From: Limnohabitans sp. 103DPR2
GTDB taxonomy: Bacteria; Pseudomonadota; Gammaproteobacteria; Burkholderiales; Burkholderiaceae_C
Direction of reading: 5' to 3'
Length of the DNA: 64,000 bases
Assembly: GCF_001412575.1 (NCBI RefSeq)
Contig: NZ_CP011834.1
Span: 2,542,001 to 2,606,000, forward strand
The translations under genes were made by a program, and so were the position numbers. Below the pieces are notes generated by a model. It saw nothing but the letters and a program-made list of their open reading frames with translations. It was not told the origin of the DNA and did not search any database. Of the stretch, positions 46,766 to 56,792 are shown piece after piece (position 1 is the stretch's first letter; every line of letters begins with the position of its first letter).

Positions 46766-47528
46766 ATTTCACGAGCGGTTTGAAAACGCGCAGCCATTTG
46801 GTGGCGGGCAGGCCAAATCGGTTCTCAATGGCTTCTGCTTGCGTGAGCAATGCATCGCGTTTGGGCCTGCTGGGCGTGCGTTGCGCCAAGATCACCGTGT
46901 TGCCCTCTCGGGTGGGTTTGAAAGCCCACAAGGCATCCTCCCCAAAAGCTTCTGCCATCTTGGCCAAGCTCTTTTCATAACTGGAGGTGCGGCCAAACAA
47001 ATTGACCGCCATGGTGCCTTCGTCTGTAAGCAAGGCACGGCAGTTTTGATAAAACGCAACGGAGTCCAGAACAGGTGCGGCCGCCTCGTGGTCGTACAAG
47101 TCCACGTGCAAGATGTCGACTGTGCCTAGCCATTCATCGCTTTGAATTTCTTGCGCAGCATCGGCAATGATGACGCGCATGCGTGGACCGTCTTCTGGCA
47201 ATTTGAACCAGCCACGGCAGGCATGTAAAACGCCGGGGTTGAGTTCGATGGCGGTGCAAGTCCACTTGAGCTTCTTGTAACAAAACTTGGTGAGGCTGGC
47301 CGCCCCCAAACCCAACTGCATGGCATGCCTGCCAGCCACCGACGCGCTTTTTAAAAACAACAAGCCGGCCATCATGCGCTGCACATATTCAAGCTCTAAT
47401 TCAAAGGGCTCTTTGATGTTCATGGCCCCTTGAATCCAAGGCGTACCCAAGTGCAAATAACGCGAGTCACCGTGCTCTGAGAAGTTCACTTCTGGCAGTT
47501 CGATGGCTTTGGATTTTTTAACGGACAT
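46764..47528 (-). CDS. Spermidine-synthase-like SAM-binding protein
   Basis: 254 residues. Spermine/spermidine synthase-type Rossmann fold: YLHLGTPWIQGAMNI, LGLGAASLTKFCYKKLKWTCTAIELNPGVL, VDILHVDLYDHEAAAPVLDS, and GTMAVNLFGR. The loop that carries the catalytic D-x-Y-D in true SpeE appears as H-V-D-L-Y-D, partly kept. Without SpeD nearby, spermidine synthesis is not shown; it may be another aminopropyl- or methyltransferase. 7 bp after tatD; last gene of the lolC-lolD-tatD run. Confidence 0.78.
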   Translation of the reverse strand: MSVKKSKAIELPEVNFSEHGDSRYLHLGTPWIQGAMNIKEPFELELEYVQRMMAGLLFLKSASVAGRHAMQLGLGAASLTKFCYKKLKWTCTAIELNPGVLHACRGWFKLPEDGPRMRVIIADAAQEIQSDEWLGTVDILHVDLYDHEAAAPVLDSVAFYQNCRALLTDEGTMAVNLFGRTSSYEKSLAKMAEAFGEDALWAFKPTREGNTVILAQRTPSRPKRDALLTQAEAIENRFGLPATKWLRVFKPLVK

Positions 47529-47535
47529 AAAGGCT

Positions 47536-48414
47536 CTAATGGGGGCTTAAAGATGAAATCGATTGAAGGCGCGGCAAGACACGCAGTGTGTTTTGCACAG
47601 TGGCTTTAGCCACATGCTCTATTGGCGCGCCACGCAGTTGCGCCAGCACGGCGCCAATTTGTGGCAACTGACTCGGCTCGTTTCGTCCTTGCGGCAAGCC
47701 CTCTGATTGTCGCTGGGATTGGGTTCGGTAAAGCCAATGCGGCGGAATATCGGGTGCGTCGGTTTCCAACACGATGGCATCCAAAGGCAAGGTCGTGGCC
47801 AATTGACGCAATTGCAAGGCGCGCTCGTAGGTCATGGCGCCGCCAAAGCCCAATGCAAAACCCAGTTCAACAAACACCTGCGCTTGTTGCAAGCTGCCAT
47901 TGAACGCATGGGCAATGCCACCTTGAACTTGGCATCGGCGCAATCCCTTCAGCAGCGCATCGGCCGACTTTCGCACGTGCAGGATGACAGGCAGCTTGTA
48001 GTTTTTGGCCAGCTTCAACTGCGCGTTGTAAAAAAATTCTTGCTTGTCTCGCATGGCAGGCTCGCACAAACTGGGCACCCAAAAGTCCAAGCCGATTTCA
48101 CCCAAGGCGACCAAACGTGGATCGCTTGCAGTGCCCTCTTCATTCAAAGACAAAGCCGATTGCAAATGCTGTTCTAACAAAGCCAAGTCAGACACTTGGG
48201 CTTGAGGCACATACAAAGGATGAATGCCCAATGCGTAGGGCTGATTCGTGCTGCGTGCAAATTGACGCAGTGGTTCAAAGTCTTTGGCCTGAACGGCAGG
48301 CATGACACAAGCCGCAACACCTTGCGCTTGTGCACGCTTTAAAACTTCCAAGCGATCGTGCGCAAACTCTGGGGCATCCAAATGGCAATGGCTGTCAATC
48401 CACTGCACGGTCAT
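47536..48414 (-). CDS. TatD-family metal-dependent hydrolase
   Basis: 292 residues. TatD DNase/amidohydrolase TIM barrel: metal ligands in WIDSHCHLD, the Glu in [11 protein letters not shown], His in [13 protein letters not shown] and GIAHAFNGS, and the Asp in [11 protein letters not shown]. Cytoplasmic exonuclease-like enzyme of DNA/RNA quality control; the exact substrate varies. Overlaps the lolD stop by 4 bp. Confidence 0.92.
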   Translation of the reverse strand: MTVQWIDSHCHLDAPEFAHDRLEVLKRAQAQGVAACVMPAVQAKDFEPLRQFARSTNQPYALGIHPLYVPQAQVSDLALLEQHLQSALSLNEEGTASDPRLVALGEIGLDFWVPSLCEPAMRDKQEFFYNAQLKLAKNYKLPVILHVRKSADALLKGLRRCQVQGGIAHAFNGSLQQAQVFVELGFALGFGGAMTYERALQLRQLATTLPLDAIVLETDAPDIPPHWLYRTQSQRQSEGLPQGRNEPSQLPQIGAVLAQLRGAPIEHVAKATVQNTLRVLPRLQSISSLSPH

Positions 48415-49115
48415 GGCTGCAGCACGCCCCTGTCCAATCGCAACACACGGCTGCAGCGAGCCGCCAAATGGGCATCGTGCGTCACCACGACAAAGGCCGT
48501 GCCTTGGCTTTGCGCCGTGTTCAACATGACATCGAACACACCTTCTGCGGTGTTGCGGTCAAGGTTGCCTGTTGGCTCATCGGCCAACACACAGGCTGGC
48601 TGCGTCACCATGGCGCGGGCAATGGCCACGCGTTGACGTTCGCCACCCGACAATTCAGCAGGACGGTGGAATGCACGGTGATCAAGCCCCACACGCTCTA
48701 ACCACTTCATGGCCACTTGCTCGGCCTCCGCCTTGTTTGTGCGGCGAATCCACAAAGGCATGGCCACGTTTTCAAGCGCAGTGAATTCGGGCAAGAGATG
48801 GTGGAACTGGTAGACAAAGCCTAGCAACAGGTTGCGCCTAGCACCTTGCGCTGCGGCGCTCAATTGCGTCCACGCTTGACCCTGCAACAACACTTGTCCT
48901 TGGGTGGGCTGATCGAGGCCGCCCATCAAATGCATCAGGGTGCTTTTGCCAGAACCCGAGGCTCCCACAATGGCCACCGTTTCACCAGCACCCACTGTCA
49001 GGTTCACCTCTTGCAAGACGGACACATCGAGACCGCCTTCGGCAAAGCGTTTGCTCAAACCGCGCACTTCCAAAACGGCTTGTGCTGTTGACATGGGGCT
49101 TGCTGAATTACTCAT
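48411..49115 (-). CDS. lolD: Lipoprotein-releasing ABC transporter ATPase
   Basis: 234 residues. ABC ATPase: Walker [10 protein letters not shown], signature [15 protein letters not shown], Walker [13 protein letters not shown], and the LolD-typical [23 protein letters not shown]. It drives lipoprotein release to LolA. ATG at 49115 overlaps the permease stop by 8 bp (ATGAGTAA); another ATG is at 49094. Confidence 0.94.
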   Translation of the reverse strand: MSNSASPMSTAQAVLEVRGLSKRFAEGGLDVSVLQEVNLTVGAGETVAIVGASGSGKSTLMHLMGGLDQPTQGQVLLQGQAWTQLSAAAQGARRNLLLGFVYQFHHLLPEFTALENVAMPLWIRRTNKAEAEQVAMKWLERVGLDHRAFHRPAELSGGERQRVAIARAMVTQPACVLADEPTGNLDRNTAEGVFDVMLNTAQSQGTAFVVVTHDAHLAARCSRVLRLDRGVLQP

Positions 49116-50385
49116 AACGCAAAGCCTCCGCAGGATTGACTTGGCTGGCACGCCAGCTGGGATACACCGTGGCGACAAAAGACAAGAGCAAAGAAATGAG
49201 CACCACAGGCAAGATGTCGCTCATCTGCGGATCGCTGGGCATTCGGCTGATGAGGTAGATGTCTTTGGGCAAGAAACTGGCTTGGAACACGGCCTCTAAG
49301 GCAGGCACGATCACATCGATGTTGAAGGCAATCAACAAGCCCAACAGCATGCCACCCAAGGTGCCAATGACGCCAACCATCGCACCTTGCACCATGAAGA
49401 TGCCCATGATGCTTTGGGGACTGGCCCCCAACGTGCGCAAGATGGCAATGTCGGCTCGCTTGTCAGTGACCGTCATGACCAAGGTGCTGACCAAATTGAA
49501 CGCTGCCACAGCCACAATCAGGGTCAGGATGATGAACATCATGCGTTTCTCAACCTGCACAGCAGCAAACCACGTGCGGTTTTGTTGCGTCCAATCGCGC
49601 ACGGCCATGCCCATCGGCAAGGCCGGTGCAAGTTCTTTGGCCACCGCACGCGCCTCATGCAAATCTTTGATTTTCAAACGAATGCCTGTGGGGCCTTCGA
49701 GCCTGAAAATTTTGCCCGCATCGGCCACATGCAACATCACCAGCGCCGAGTCGTATTCGTAATGGCCAGAATTGAACAGGCCCACCACTTCCATTTGTTT
49801 GAGGCGCGGCAAGACGCCCGCGGGTGTGACCTGGCCGTTCGGGGCAATGAGGGTGACGGGGTCGCCAACGCGCAGTCCCAACTGCCGCGCCAAATCGACG
49901 CCCAAAACCACCCCAAACTTGCCTGGCGACAAGGCTTGGATGCCAGGCATGCCCTTGTTGAATCCTTGAGAGGCCACCGACAGGTCCACCACCGTTGGCT
50001 CTAAGGCGGGGTCGATGCCGCGCACCAACACACCCTTCATGTCTTCACCGCGGGCCAACAGGGCCTGCGCGGCAATGAAGGGGGCCGCGCCCATCACTTG
50101 CGGATGTGCTTTGACTTGTTTCAAAGTGCCTTCCATATCTTCGAGGGCACCGCCATCGGCCGAGATCACTTCAATGTGGGACACCACACTCAGCATTCGA
50201 TCGCGAACTTCTTTTTGGAAGCCATTCATGACCGATAGCACAATGACCAACGCGGCCACGCCCAAACCGATGCCCAACATGGACACCCCTGAAATGAAGG
50301 AGATGAAGCCGTTGCGACGCGTGGCGCGGCCTGCGCGGGTGTAGCGCCAACCTAAAACCAATTCGTACGGTAGTTTGAGTGTCAT
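49108..50385 (-). CDS. lolC: Lipoprotein-releasing ABC transporter permease
   Basis: 425 residues, LolC/LolE family. One N-terminal helix ([35 protein letters not shown]), a long periplasmic domain, and three C-terminal helices ([45 protein letters not shown]). Only one permease gene is present, as in species with a homodimeric LolCE-type (LolF) complex; lolE as a separate gene is not seen here. Divergent from the rpfE-like gene. Confidence 0.92.
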   Translation of the reverse strand: MTLKLPYELVLGWRYTRAGRATRRNGFISFISGVSMLGIGLGVAALVIVLSVMNGFQKEVRDRMLSVVSHIEVISADGGALEDMEGTLKQVKAHPQVMGAAPFIAAQALLARGEDMKGVLVRGIDPALEPTVVDLSVASQGFNKGMPGIQALSPGKFGVVLGVDLARQLGLRVGDPVTLIAPNGQVTPAGVLPRLKQMEVVGLFNSGHYEYDSALVMLHVADAGKIFRLEGPTGIRLKIKDLHEARAVAKELAPALPMGMAVRDWTQQNRTWFAAVQVEKRMMFIILTLIVAVAAFNLVSTLVMTVTDKRADIAILRTLGASPQSIMGIFMVQGAMVGVIGTLGGMLLGLLIAFNIDVIVPALEAVFQASFLPKDIYLISRMPSDPQMSDILPVVLISLLLSFVATVYPSWRASQVNPAEALRYE

Positions 50386-50456
50386 GCCTTCATCATTTCA
50401 AGCGTGTCATATCAGACCTGCAACAGGGTGATTGTGTCATCCCTGACAATACAGGC

Positions 50457-51395
50457 ATGAACGACGCTTTGCCTTTGTCAAACAGCCCCGCTGCTGCAGG
50501 CCCCCCACATTGGGTGATTGCCTATGCCAGCAGCCACGCCTCCCCCTTGCAGCAAGCTTTGGACACATTGTATTTGCCTCATTTGGAAAAAGTCCTGCAA
50601 GGCATGACTTGCGTTGCCAAATCAGACGCAGAAGTCGAAGCCACCGCCCCACTCCTGCCCCATGAAAATGTCCCCACTTTGTGGGATCAATCCCCTTCGT
50701 GGGGAGAGGAAGCGCTGATCACCCCTTGTCACTGGCAAGTGGGCATGAACGAAGTTTTGTTGCTGAACCCTGCCGAAATGCAGCTCAGCGCAGAGGAATC
50801 GCAACAACTGCTAGCTGCTGTGAAGCCCTATTTTGAAGAAGATGGTCTGCACCTTTCCTACGAGAGCCCTCTGATTTGGCGCGCCACGGGTCCCTTGCTC
50901 AAAGACATGCCCTTCGCTTCCTTGGAAAAAGTCGCAGGACAACACATCAAGGATTGGCTGCCACAAGGCCCCCACGCGCGCGCGCTACAGCGCTTGCAAA
51001 GTGAAATGCAAATGCTGCTGTACCAACACCCCGTGAATGATTTGCGAAGCCAAGAAGGACGCTGGGCTGTGAACTCATTTTGGGTTCATCGCTCACTAGA
51101 ACAACTTTATCCAAACAATGACATCACTGCGTTTCGCATGGACCTGCAACAAGCAGCTGTCAGCGGCAACACCAAGGCATGGCTTGCGCAGTGGCAAGTG
51201 CTCGACACATGGATGGGCCATCAATTCCAATCTGCGCCTTCGGGCATTGCATCGATCACCTTGTGCAGTGAAACGCATTGGCGGCACTATCGCCCACACC
51301 CCCCATCCTGGCTTCAATCTTTGAAGCGCAGGCTGTCCCCTCTCAAAGTGCAAGCCGAGTTGCGTGCACTCACCGCCGGAGTTTCTGCCCAATGA
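50457..51395 (+). CDS. RpfE-like protein (phosphoglycerate-mutase-like fold)
   Basis: 312 residues. Resembles the RpfE-type proteins of Xanthomonas/Burkholderiales, often annotated as cofactor-independent phosphoglycerate mutase-like: WVIAYASSHASPLQQAL, PCHWQVGMNEVLLLNPAEMQLS, PLIWRATGPLL, LLYQHPVNDLRSQEGRWAVNSFWVHRS. No PGM catalytic residues are evident. Function unknown; in Xanthomonas rpfE also adjoins recJ. Start at ATG 50457. The stop overlaps recJ by 4 bp. Confidence 0.75.
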   Translation: MNDALPLSNSPAAAGPPHWVIAYASSHASPLQQALDTLYLPHLEKVLQGMTCVAKSDAEVEATAPLLPHENVPTLWDQSPSWGEEALITPCHWQVGMNEVLLLNPAEMQLSAEESQQLLAAVKPYFEEDGLHLSYESPLIWRATGPLLKDMPFASLEKVAGQHIKDWLPQGPHARALQRLQSEMQMLLYQHPVNDLRSQEGRWAVNSFWVHRSLEQLYPNNDITAFRMDLQQAAVSGNTKAWLAQWQVLDTWMGHQFQSAPSGIASITLCSETHWRHYRPHPPSWLQSLKRRLSPLKVQAELRALTAGVSAQ

Positions 51396-53107
51396 GTTTG
51401 CAAATTTTGACGCGCGATGTACCGCCGCGTACAGCGTGGACGCTGGAACAAGCCGGTGTTCACCCCTTGCTGTCCCGCTTGTTTGCCGCTAGGGGCATTC
51501 AAAGTCCAGATGAACTTGACGATGGTTTGGCCAAACTCTTGCCCCCCCAGACCTTAAAAGGCACAGAAGCTGCAGCCAACTTGTTGGCCGATGCCATCGC
51601 CGCTCAAAAACGTCTGTGCATCGTGGCCGATTACGACTGCGATGGCGCCACGGCTTGTGCTGTTGGCCTGCGCGGCTTGCGCATGCTGGGTGCGCAACAC
51701 GTGAGCTACATCGTGCCCGACCGTGTGGTCGATGGCTATGGCCTCACGGCCCCCATTGCACAGCGCGTTCAACAAGCAGGCGCCGATGTGTTGATCACCG
51801 TGGACAACGGCATCGCCAGCATGGAAGGCGTGGCACAAGCGCAAGCTTTGGGATTGCAAGTGTTGGTCACCGACCACCATCTGCCTGCCGCCACATTGCC
51901 AAGCGCCGATGTCATCGTCAACCCCAATCAACCAGGCTGCAGTTTTGAAAGTAAAGCTTTGGCCGGTGTGGGCGTGATGTTTTATGTGCTGCTGGCGTTG
52001 CGCGCAGAACTGCGCAAGCGCGGCCTGTTCACAGCCGAGACACAGCCCAAACTGGATGCACTCTTGCCCTTGGTGGCCTTGGGCACCGTGGCCGATGTGG
52101 TCAAACTGGACAACAACAACCGCCGCTTGGTGGCGCAAGGCTTGAAGCGCATTCGCGCGGGCGCCATGCCCACTGGCATGTTGGCCTTGTTCAAGGCTGC
52201 AGGTCGTGATGCACGCGTGGCCACCACCTTTGACTTTGGTTTTGCACTGGGCCCACGCATCAATGCAGCGGGTCGTCTGTCTGATATGACTTTGGGCATT
52301 GAATGCCTGAGCACCGACGATGCAGCACGCGCTGATGAGTTGGCTCGTCAGCTCGACAGCATCAACCGTGAGCGCCGCGATATTGAAGGCGACATGCGCC
52401 AGCAGGCCATGGAAATTGCCGAGTCTTTGATGGACGACAGTGAAGAACCGCCACCCGCCATTTGCGTGTTCGACCCCGATTTTCATGAAGGCGTGGTGGG
52501 CATTGTGGCCTCGCGCATCAAGGACAAATTTCACCGGCCTTGTTTTGTGTTTGCGGCCAGCAATGCACCAGGCAAAGAGCACGAGCTGAAAGGCTCAGGT
52601 CGCTCCATTCCAGGTTTTCATTTGCGCGATGCCCTTGACCTGATGGTCAAGAAACACCCTCACCTGTTGTTGCGCTTTGGCGGTCACGCCATGGCGGCGG
52701 GTTGCACCATCGAAGAAGAACATTTGGAATTGTTTGAAGCTTGCTTCATGGAGGTGGCTGCACAACTTTTGTCGCCCGCCACATTGCAACGCAAACTGGA
52801 AACCGATGGCCCCTTGGATGCGCAATATCGCCGCGCCGAGTTTGTCGATGTGATGCACAAGGAAGTGTGGGGCCAAGGCTTTGCACCACCGGTGTTCAGT
52901 GACGAGGTGGAAGTGGTGTCACAACGCTTGGTAGGCGAAAAACATTTGGCCTTGAAACTCAAACACCAAGGTCAGCCTGTGGATGGCATTTGGTTTGGCC
53001 GCATTGAGCCACTGCCTGCGCGTGTGAAGTTGGCTTACCGCTTAGACGTGGACGAATGGCAAGGCCAAAAACGCGTTCGCTTCATGGTGGAAGCTGCGGA
53101 GCTTTAA
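51392..53107 (+). CDS. recJ: Single-stranded-DNA-specific exonuclease RecJ
   Basis: 571 residues (E. coli 577). DHH phosphoesterase, 5'-3' ssDNA exonuclease in recombination and mismatch repair. Motif I VADYDCDGATA (~80), ITVDNGI, DHH in VTDHHLPA (~161), C-terminal DHHA1 with RFGGHAMAAGCTI and an OB domain ending the protein. Start at 51392 overlaps the rpfE-like stop (ATGA), indicating coupling. The 3' end overlaps coaD by 4 bp. Confidence 0.95.
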   Translation: MSLQILTRDVPPRTAWTLEQAGVHPLLSRLFAARGIQSPDELDDGLAKLLPPQTLKGTEAAANLLADAIAAQKRLCIVADYDCDGATACAVGLRGLRMLGAQHVSYIVPDRVVDGYGLTAPIAQRVQQAGADVLITVDNGIASMEGVAQAQALGLQVLVTDHHLPAATLPSADVIVNPNQPGCSFESKALAGVGVMFYVLLALRAELRKRGLFTAETQPKLDALLPLVALGTVADVVKLDNNNRRLVAQGLKRIRAGAMPTGMLALFKAAGRDARVATTFDFGFALGPRINAAGRLSDMTLGIECLSTDDAARADELARQLDSINRERRDIEGDMRQQAMEIAESLMDDSEEPPPAICVFDPDFHEGVVGIVASRIKDKFHRPCFVFAASNAPGKEHELKGSGRSIPGFHLRDALDLMVKKHPHLLLRFGGHAMAAGCTIEEEHLELFEACFMEVAAQLLSPATLQRKLETDGPLDAQYRRAEFVDVMHKEVWGQGFAPPVFSDEVEVVSQRLVGEKHLALKLKHQGQPVDGIWFGRIEPLPARVKLAYRLDVDEWQGQKRVRFMVEAAEL

Positions 53108-53586
53108 CGTTTAGCTTGCAGTGCCTTCAGCACCGCTGGCGAAACCAAGCCGTCCACTTTGCCACCGAGCGTCGAAATTTCACGCACCAAGGTGCTGCTG
53201 ATGTGCTGAACTGAAGCGCTGGTGTGCAAGAAGATGGTGTCTACTTCGGGCGCCAAGTGGCGGTTCATGCCGGCCATTTGTGTTTCGTAGTCGTAATCGG
53301 TGACCGAACGCAATCCGCGCACAATGACGCGAGCACCTTGGCTGTGCACAAAGTCGCACAGCAAGCCTGTGAACGACACCACTTCAACATTGCCTAGATC
53401 TTGGGTCACGTCTTTGGCTAAGGCCAGTCGCTCGTCCAAGCTGAACAAGGTTTTTTTGTGATGCGCAGCAGCCACCGCCACCACCACCTTGTCAAACATT
53501 TGCGCAGCGCGGTACACCACATCTTCGTGACCCAAAGTAATGGGGTCGAAGGTTCCAGAATAAACGGCAGTGACTGAGCGACTCAT
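53104..53586 (-). CDS. coaD: Phosphopantetheine adenylyltransferase
   Basis: 160 residues, standard length. Makes dephospho-CoA from 4'-phosphopantetheine and ATP. YSGTFDPITLGHEDVVYRAA with the nucleotidyltransferase T/HxGH motif (TLGH), VRGLRSVTDYDYETQMAGMNR and HISSTLVREIS. AGGAG before the ATG. 24 bp after rsmD, a common pairing. Confidence 0.96.
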   Translation of the reverse strand: MSRSVTAVYSGTFDPITLGHEDVVYRAAQMFDKVVVAVAAAHHKKTLFSLDERLALAKDVTQDLGNVEVVSFTGLLCDFVHSQGARVIVRGLRSVTDYDYETQMAGMNRHLAPEVDTIFLHTSASVQHISSTLVREISTLGGKVDGLVSPAVLKALQAKR

Positions 53587-53610
53587 GTGAACTCCTGATC
53601 AATGAGGGCA

Positions 53611-54228
53611 TTATCCCTCGATGGGCCGTTGTAGCAAATGGGCATGCACAGCACCCGCCTTCATGTATTTGACGGGCTGCAAACCGCAGTTGGCAAGCGC
53701 CTCAGCCTGCCATGCCACAGGCGCTTCCAAATAAACCCACCCGCCGGGCACCACCGCTTGGGCAGAGGCCTGCAAGGCTTTTTCAAAATGAGCGCCGTCA
53801 AAGGGGGGGTCTAGAAAGATCACATCGAGGCTGCCGGGCGCAAGGCGCTGAAGGGCCATCATGGCATCGCCTTTTTGAACTTGCACTGCTGTGGCCGACA
53901 AACGTTTTTGAGTTTCACCCAACAAGCCCACCAATTGGGCGTCTTGTTCCAACATCAGCACAGACTTGGCACCGCGTGAAGCTGCTTCAAAACCCAGTGC
54001 ACCCGTACCCGCAAAGGCGTCTACACAGCGCCAGTCCGTGAGGTCTTGGCCCAACCAATTGAACAAGGTTTCACGCACACGGTCTGGCGTGGGCCGCAGA
54101 CCTGGTTTGTCGATGACTTTGATTTTGCTGCGTTTCCATTGGCCGCCAATGATTCGCAACTCGTGCGAGGGCGATCCTGTGACAGCCTTGGCCACGGTGG
54201 GAGTCTTGTTGAGGGGTTTGGTTCTCAT
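53611..54228 (-). CDS. rsmD: 16S rRNA (guanine966-N2)-methyltransferase
   Basis: 205 residues. SAM methyltransferase of the RsmD family: LRIIGGQWKRSKIKV, GLRPTPDRVRETLFNWL, VDAFAGTGALGFEAASRGA and the N6/N2-amino motif DVIFLDPPFD. Modifies G966 of 16S rRNA. ATG at 54228 gives a short basic extension; start not certain. Divergent from ftsY. Confidence 0.93.
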   Translation of the reverse strand: MRTKPLNKTPTVAKAVTGSPSHELRIIGGQWKRSKIKVIDKPGLRPTPDRVRETLFNWLGQDLTDWRCVDAFAGTGALGFEAASRGAKSVLMLEQDAQLVGLLGETQKRLSATAVQVQKGDAMMALQRLAPGSLDVIFLDPPFDGAHFEKALQASAQAVVPGGWVYLEAPVAWQAEALANCGLQPVKYMKAGAVHAHLLQRPIEG

Positions 54229-54311
54229 AGGTGGCAAGCTTAAACGCTTGATGCAGGTCAGTTCACGCATCGCGCAAAAAAACACACAGAAGCCCCGTCA
54301 GTCATGCTTTT

Positions 54312-54340
54312 TTGAGAGAGTCTGGCGTTTTACTTAGAAT
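54312..54340 (+). promoter_or_regulatory. Candidate sigma-70 promoter of ftsY
   Basis: TTGAGA, 17-bp spacer, TAGAAT; the -10 ends 23 bp before the ftsY ATG. Confidence 0.6.
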
Positions 54341-54363
54341 GGGCACTTAGACAACGCCCATTT

Positions 54364-55386
54364 ATGTTCAGTTTCTTTCGCTCCAAACCCAAACCAGACG
54401 CTGCCGAAGCGCCCCCATCTGCGCCCCAAACGCAGGCGCTGCAAGCACCTTCTGAGCCTGTGGTGGCCGCTGAAGTAGCCCCGCAAGCTCGTCAATCTTG
54501 GCTGAGCAAACTCAAAGCAGGTCTGCGCAAAACAGGGGGCAGCATTGCCGCCGTTTTCACAGGCACCCAAATTGACGATGCGCTGTACGAAGAATTAGAA
54601 ACCGCCTTGCTCATGGCCGATACAGGGGTGAAGGCCACAGAGTTTTTGTTGAATGATTTGAAAGCGCGCGTCAAAGCCGCTAAAGCCACCGACCCTTCCG
54701 CCGTCAAAGGACTTTTGATTGACGCCATCACCGACATGCTGATGCCGCTGCAAAAACAATTGCAAATTGGCGACCAAAAACCCATGGTGCTGATGGTGGC
54801 AGGTGTGAATGGTGCTGGCAAAACCACTTCCATTGGCAAACTGACGCACCACTTGGCAGACCAAGGCGCCAGCGTGTTATTGGCTGCCGCTGATACCTTC
54901 CGCGCTGCTGCGCGCGAGCAATTGGCGGTGTGGGCGCAACGCAATACGGTGGAGATCATCAGCCAAGAAGGTGGCGATCCTGCGGCCGTCAGCTTTGACG
55001 CCGTGTCTGCAGGCAAAGCACGTGGCCGAGATGTGGTGTTGGTCGACACAGCAGGTCGCTTACCGACACAACTCCACCTCATGGAAGAGTTGAAAAAAAT
55101 CAAACGTGTGGTGCAAAAGGCCGATGCGCAAGCACCCCACGAAGTGCTGCTGGTGATCGATGGCAACACGGGGCAAAACGCGCTCACGCAAGTCAAAGCT
55201 TTTGATGAAGCCTTGGGTCTGACGGGCTTGATCGTCACCAAACTGGATGGCACCGCCAAAGGCGGCGTGCTGTGCGCCATTGCCCGCGAAAAACCCATTC
55301 CGGTTTATTTCATTGGTGTGGGCGAACAACTCGACGATTTGCAAACCTTTGATGCGCATGAATTTGCGCAGGCTTTGCTCAACTAA
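54364..55386 (+). CDS. ftsY: Signal recognition particle receptor FtsY
   Basis: 340 residues. SRP-receptor GTPase docking ribosome-SRP complexes at the inner membrane. Short acidic/Pro-Ala N-terminal A region, N domain (~50-130), G domain with G1 GVNGAGKTTSIGKL, DTFRAAAREQL, G3 DTAGRLPTQ, G4 TKLDGTAKGG and GVGEQLDDLQTF. The last 8 bp overlap the convergent oxidoreductase gene. Confidence 0.96.
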   Translation: MFSFFRSKPKPDAAEAPPSAPQTQALQAPSEPVVAAEVAPQARQSWLSKLKAGLRKTGGSIAAVFTGTQIDDALYEELETALLMADTGVKATEFLLNDLKARVKAAKATDPSAVKGLLIDAITDMLMPLQKQLQIGDQKPMVLMVAGVNGAGKTTSIGKLTHHLADQGASVLLAAADTFRAAAREQLAVWAQRNTVEIISQEGGDPAAVSFDAVSAGKARGRDVVLVDTAGRLPTQLHLMEELKKIKRVVQKADAQAPHEVLLVIDGNTGQNALTQVKAFDEALGLTGLIVTKLDGTAKGGVLCAIAREKPIPVYFIGVGEQLDDLQTFDAHEFAQALLN

Positions 55387-56662
55387 AACGCGCTGGACTG
55401 AAAGCTTCAGGGTTGATGCTGGTACTTTCGCCAGCCATCAACTCAGCCAACAACACACCGGTGCCCGGCCCCGTGCTAAAGCCGATGTGCTGGTGACCAA
55501 ATGCAAGCCACAAGCCCGGGCACTGCGGCATCTCGCCAATCACGGGTCGACTGTCGGGCGTGGTGGGACGTGAGCCCAGCCAATCGGAACCCTCTACCGC
55601 TTCTTTGAGTGGAATGGCGCGTCGCGCTGCGTTTTCTGCAGCTTCCAATTGCTGAGGGTTGAGGGCTGCATCGCGCCCCGCCAACTCCACACCAGTGGTC
55701 ATTCTGAGGACTGGCGCCCCTTCGGCATTGACCATGGGCGACAGCACATAAGCCCCTGCCGTGTCGTACACCGGCCGTTGCAAAGTCACGCCTGCCACGG
55801 GTTTGAAATGACGGTGATACCCCCTCTCAAAGGCCATGTGGGCTTTGAAGTCGGATGGAAACTGACTGGCCTTGAGCAAACTCTCGGACCATGGCCCCAT
55901 GGCCAACACCACGTTGGGTGCCCAGTGGGAAGAACCACTGGCATCTAAGTATTGCCAACCTTGTGGCTGTTTCTGCAATGCGCGCACCTCGGATTGATGG
56001 AATACACCGCCCTGTTTCACAAACTGATTGGCATAGGCCTTGACCACCTCTCCCGGGTTGTCGACTGAAGATGCATCTTGAATCCACAGTGCATGTTGGA
56101 ATTGGCTTGAAAGGTGGGGCTCTAAAGATTGAATGTCTTGGCCATGCAGCGCTTGTGCAGCCACCGAAAATTCTTGCAAAACTTCTCGCGAAAAGGCACT
56201 GCCACGCCATGCTGCATCGTTTTGGAACAACCAGAGCCATCCGTTCTCGCGCAATCGATGCTGCACAGCGGACTGCGCTAACCACGCTTTGTGGGTCTGG
56301 GCAGACAACTGAATCAAGCCATCCAATGCCACGGTGGTGATGTCAAACGATTGGCGTCTGGCATGCCACAAAAATCGCCACATGAAATCAAAGTGCGCCA
56401 AAGCACTGGGGCGCACTTGCAAGCTGGGGCCCGGCCTGAGCAGCATGCGCGGCAAGCTTTGCCAAAGTCCAGGACGATTAAAGGGCAACAGCGAACTGCG
56501 CGACAACACACCCGCATTGCCAGCCGAAGTTGCTTCGCCAGGGTTGCGCTGATCGACCAAGGTGACATGCCAACCCTTGGCCTGCAAAGCCAACGCGCAC
56601 GACACGCCCACCATGCCCGCACCGAGCACTGTGACTTGCCGACTGGTCTCGAAGAAATTCAT
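55379..56662 (-). CDS. FAD-dependent D-amino-acid dehydrogenase-like oxidoreductase (DadA type)
   Basis: 427 residues. DAO-family flavoprotein: VTVLGAGMVGVSCALALQAKGWHVTLVD (FAD), ATSAGNAGVLSRSSLLPFNRPG, and C-terminal GSRPTTPDSRPVIGEMP and FGHQHIGFSTGPGTG. These fit D-amino-acid dehydrogenase DadA, which is membrane-associated and passes electrons to quinone; other amines are possible. An earlier TTG (56680) opens the frame; I use ATG 56662. No dadX nearby. Confidence 0.85.
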   Translation of the reverse strand: MNFFETSRQVTVLGAGMVGVSCALALQAKGWHVTLVDQRNPGEATSAGNAGVLSRSSLLPFNRPGLWQSLPRMLLRPGPSLQVRPSALAHFDFMWRFLWHARRQSFDITTVALDGLIQLSAQTHKAWLAQSAVQHRLRENGWLWLFQNDAAWRGSAFSREVLQEFSVAAQALHGQDIQSLEPHLSSQFQHALWIQDASSVDNPGEVVKAYANQFVKQGGVFHQSEVRALQKQPQGWQYLDASGSSHWAPNVVLAMGPWSESLLKASQFPSDFKAHMAFERGYHRHFKPVAGVTLQRPVYDTAGAYVLSPMVNAEGAPVLRMTTGVELAGRDAALNPQQLEAAENAARRAIPLKEAVEGSDWLGSRPTTPDSRPVIGEMPQCPGLWLAFGHQHIGFSTGPGTGVLLAELMAGESTSINPEAFSPARFS

Positions 56663-56792
56663 GGGCTCATTTTGCTTCAAAAAATTGATGAATCACTTTC
56701 GACAAAACCTCACGATGACCGCGCTGTCAGGTTTACAGTCAAAGCATCGGGCTTTATAGTGCCCTCACTGAATTGGGATTGGATTGAACTGA

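Noticed and set aside
51554..52582. 342-codon minus-strand frame
   Set aside because: Antisense shadow of recJ, whose catalytic motifs are intact.
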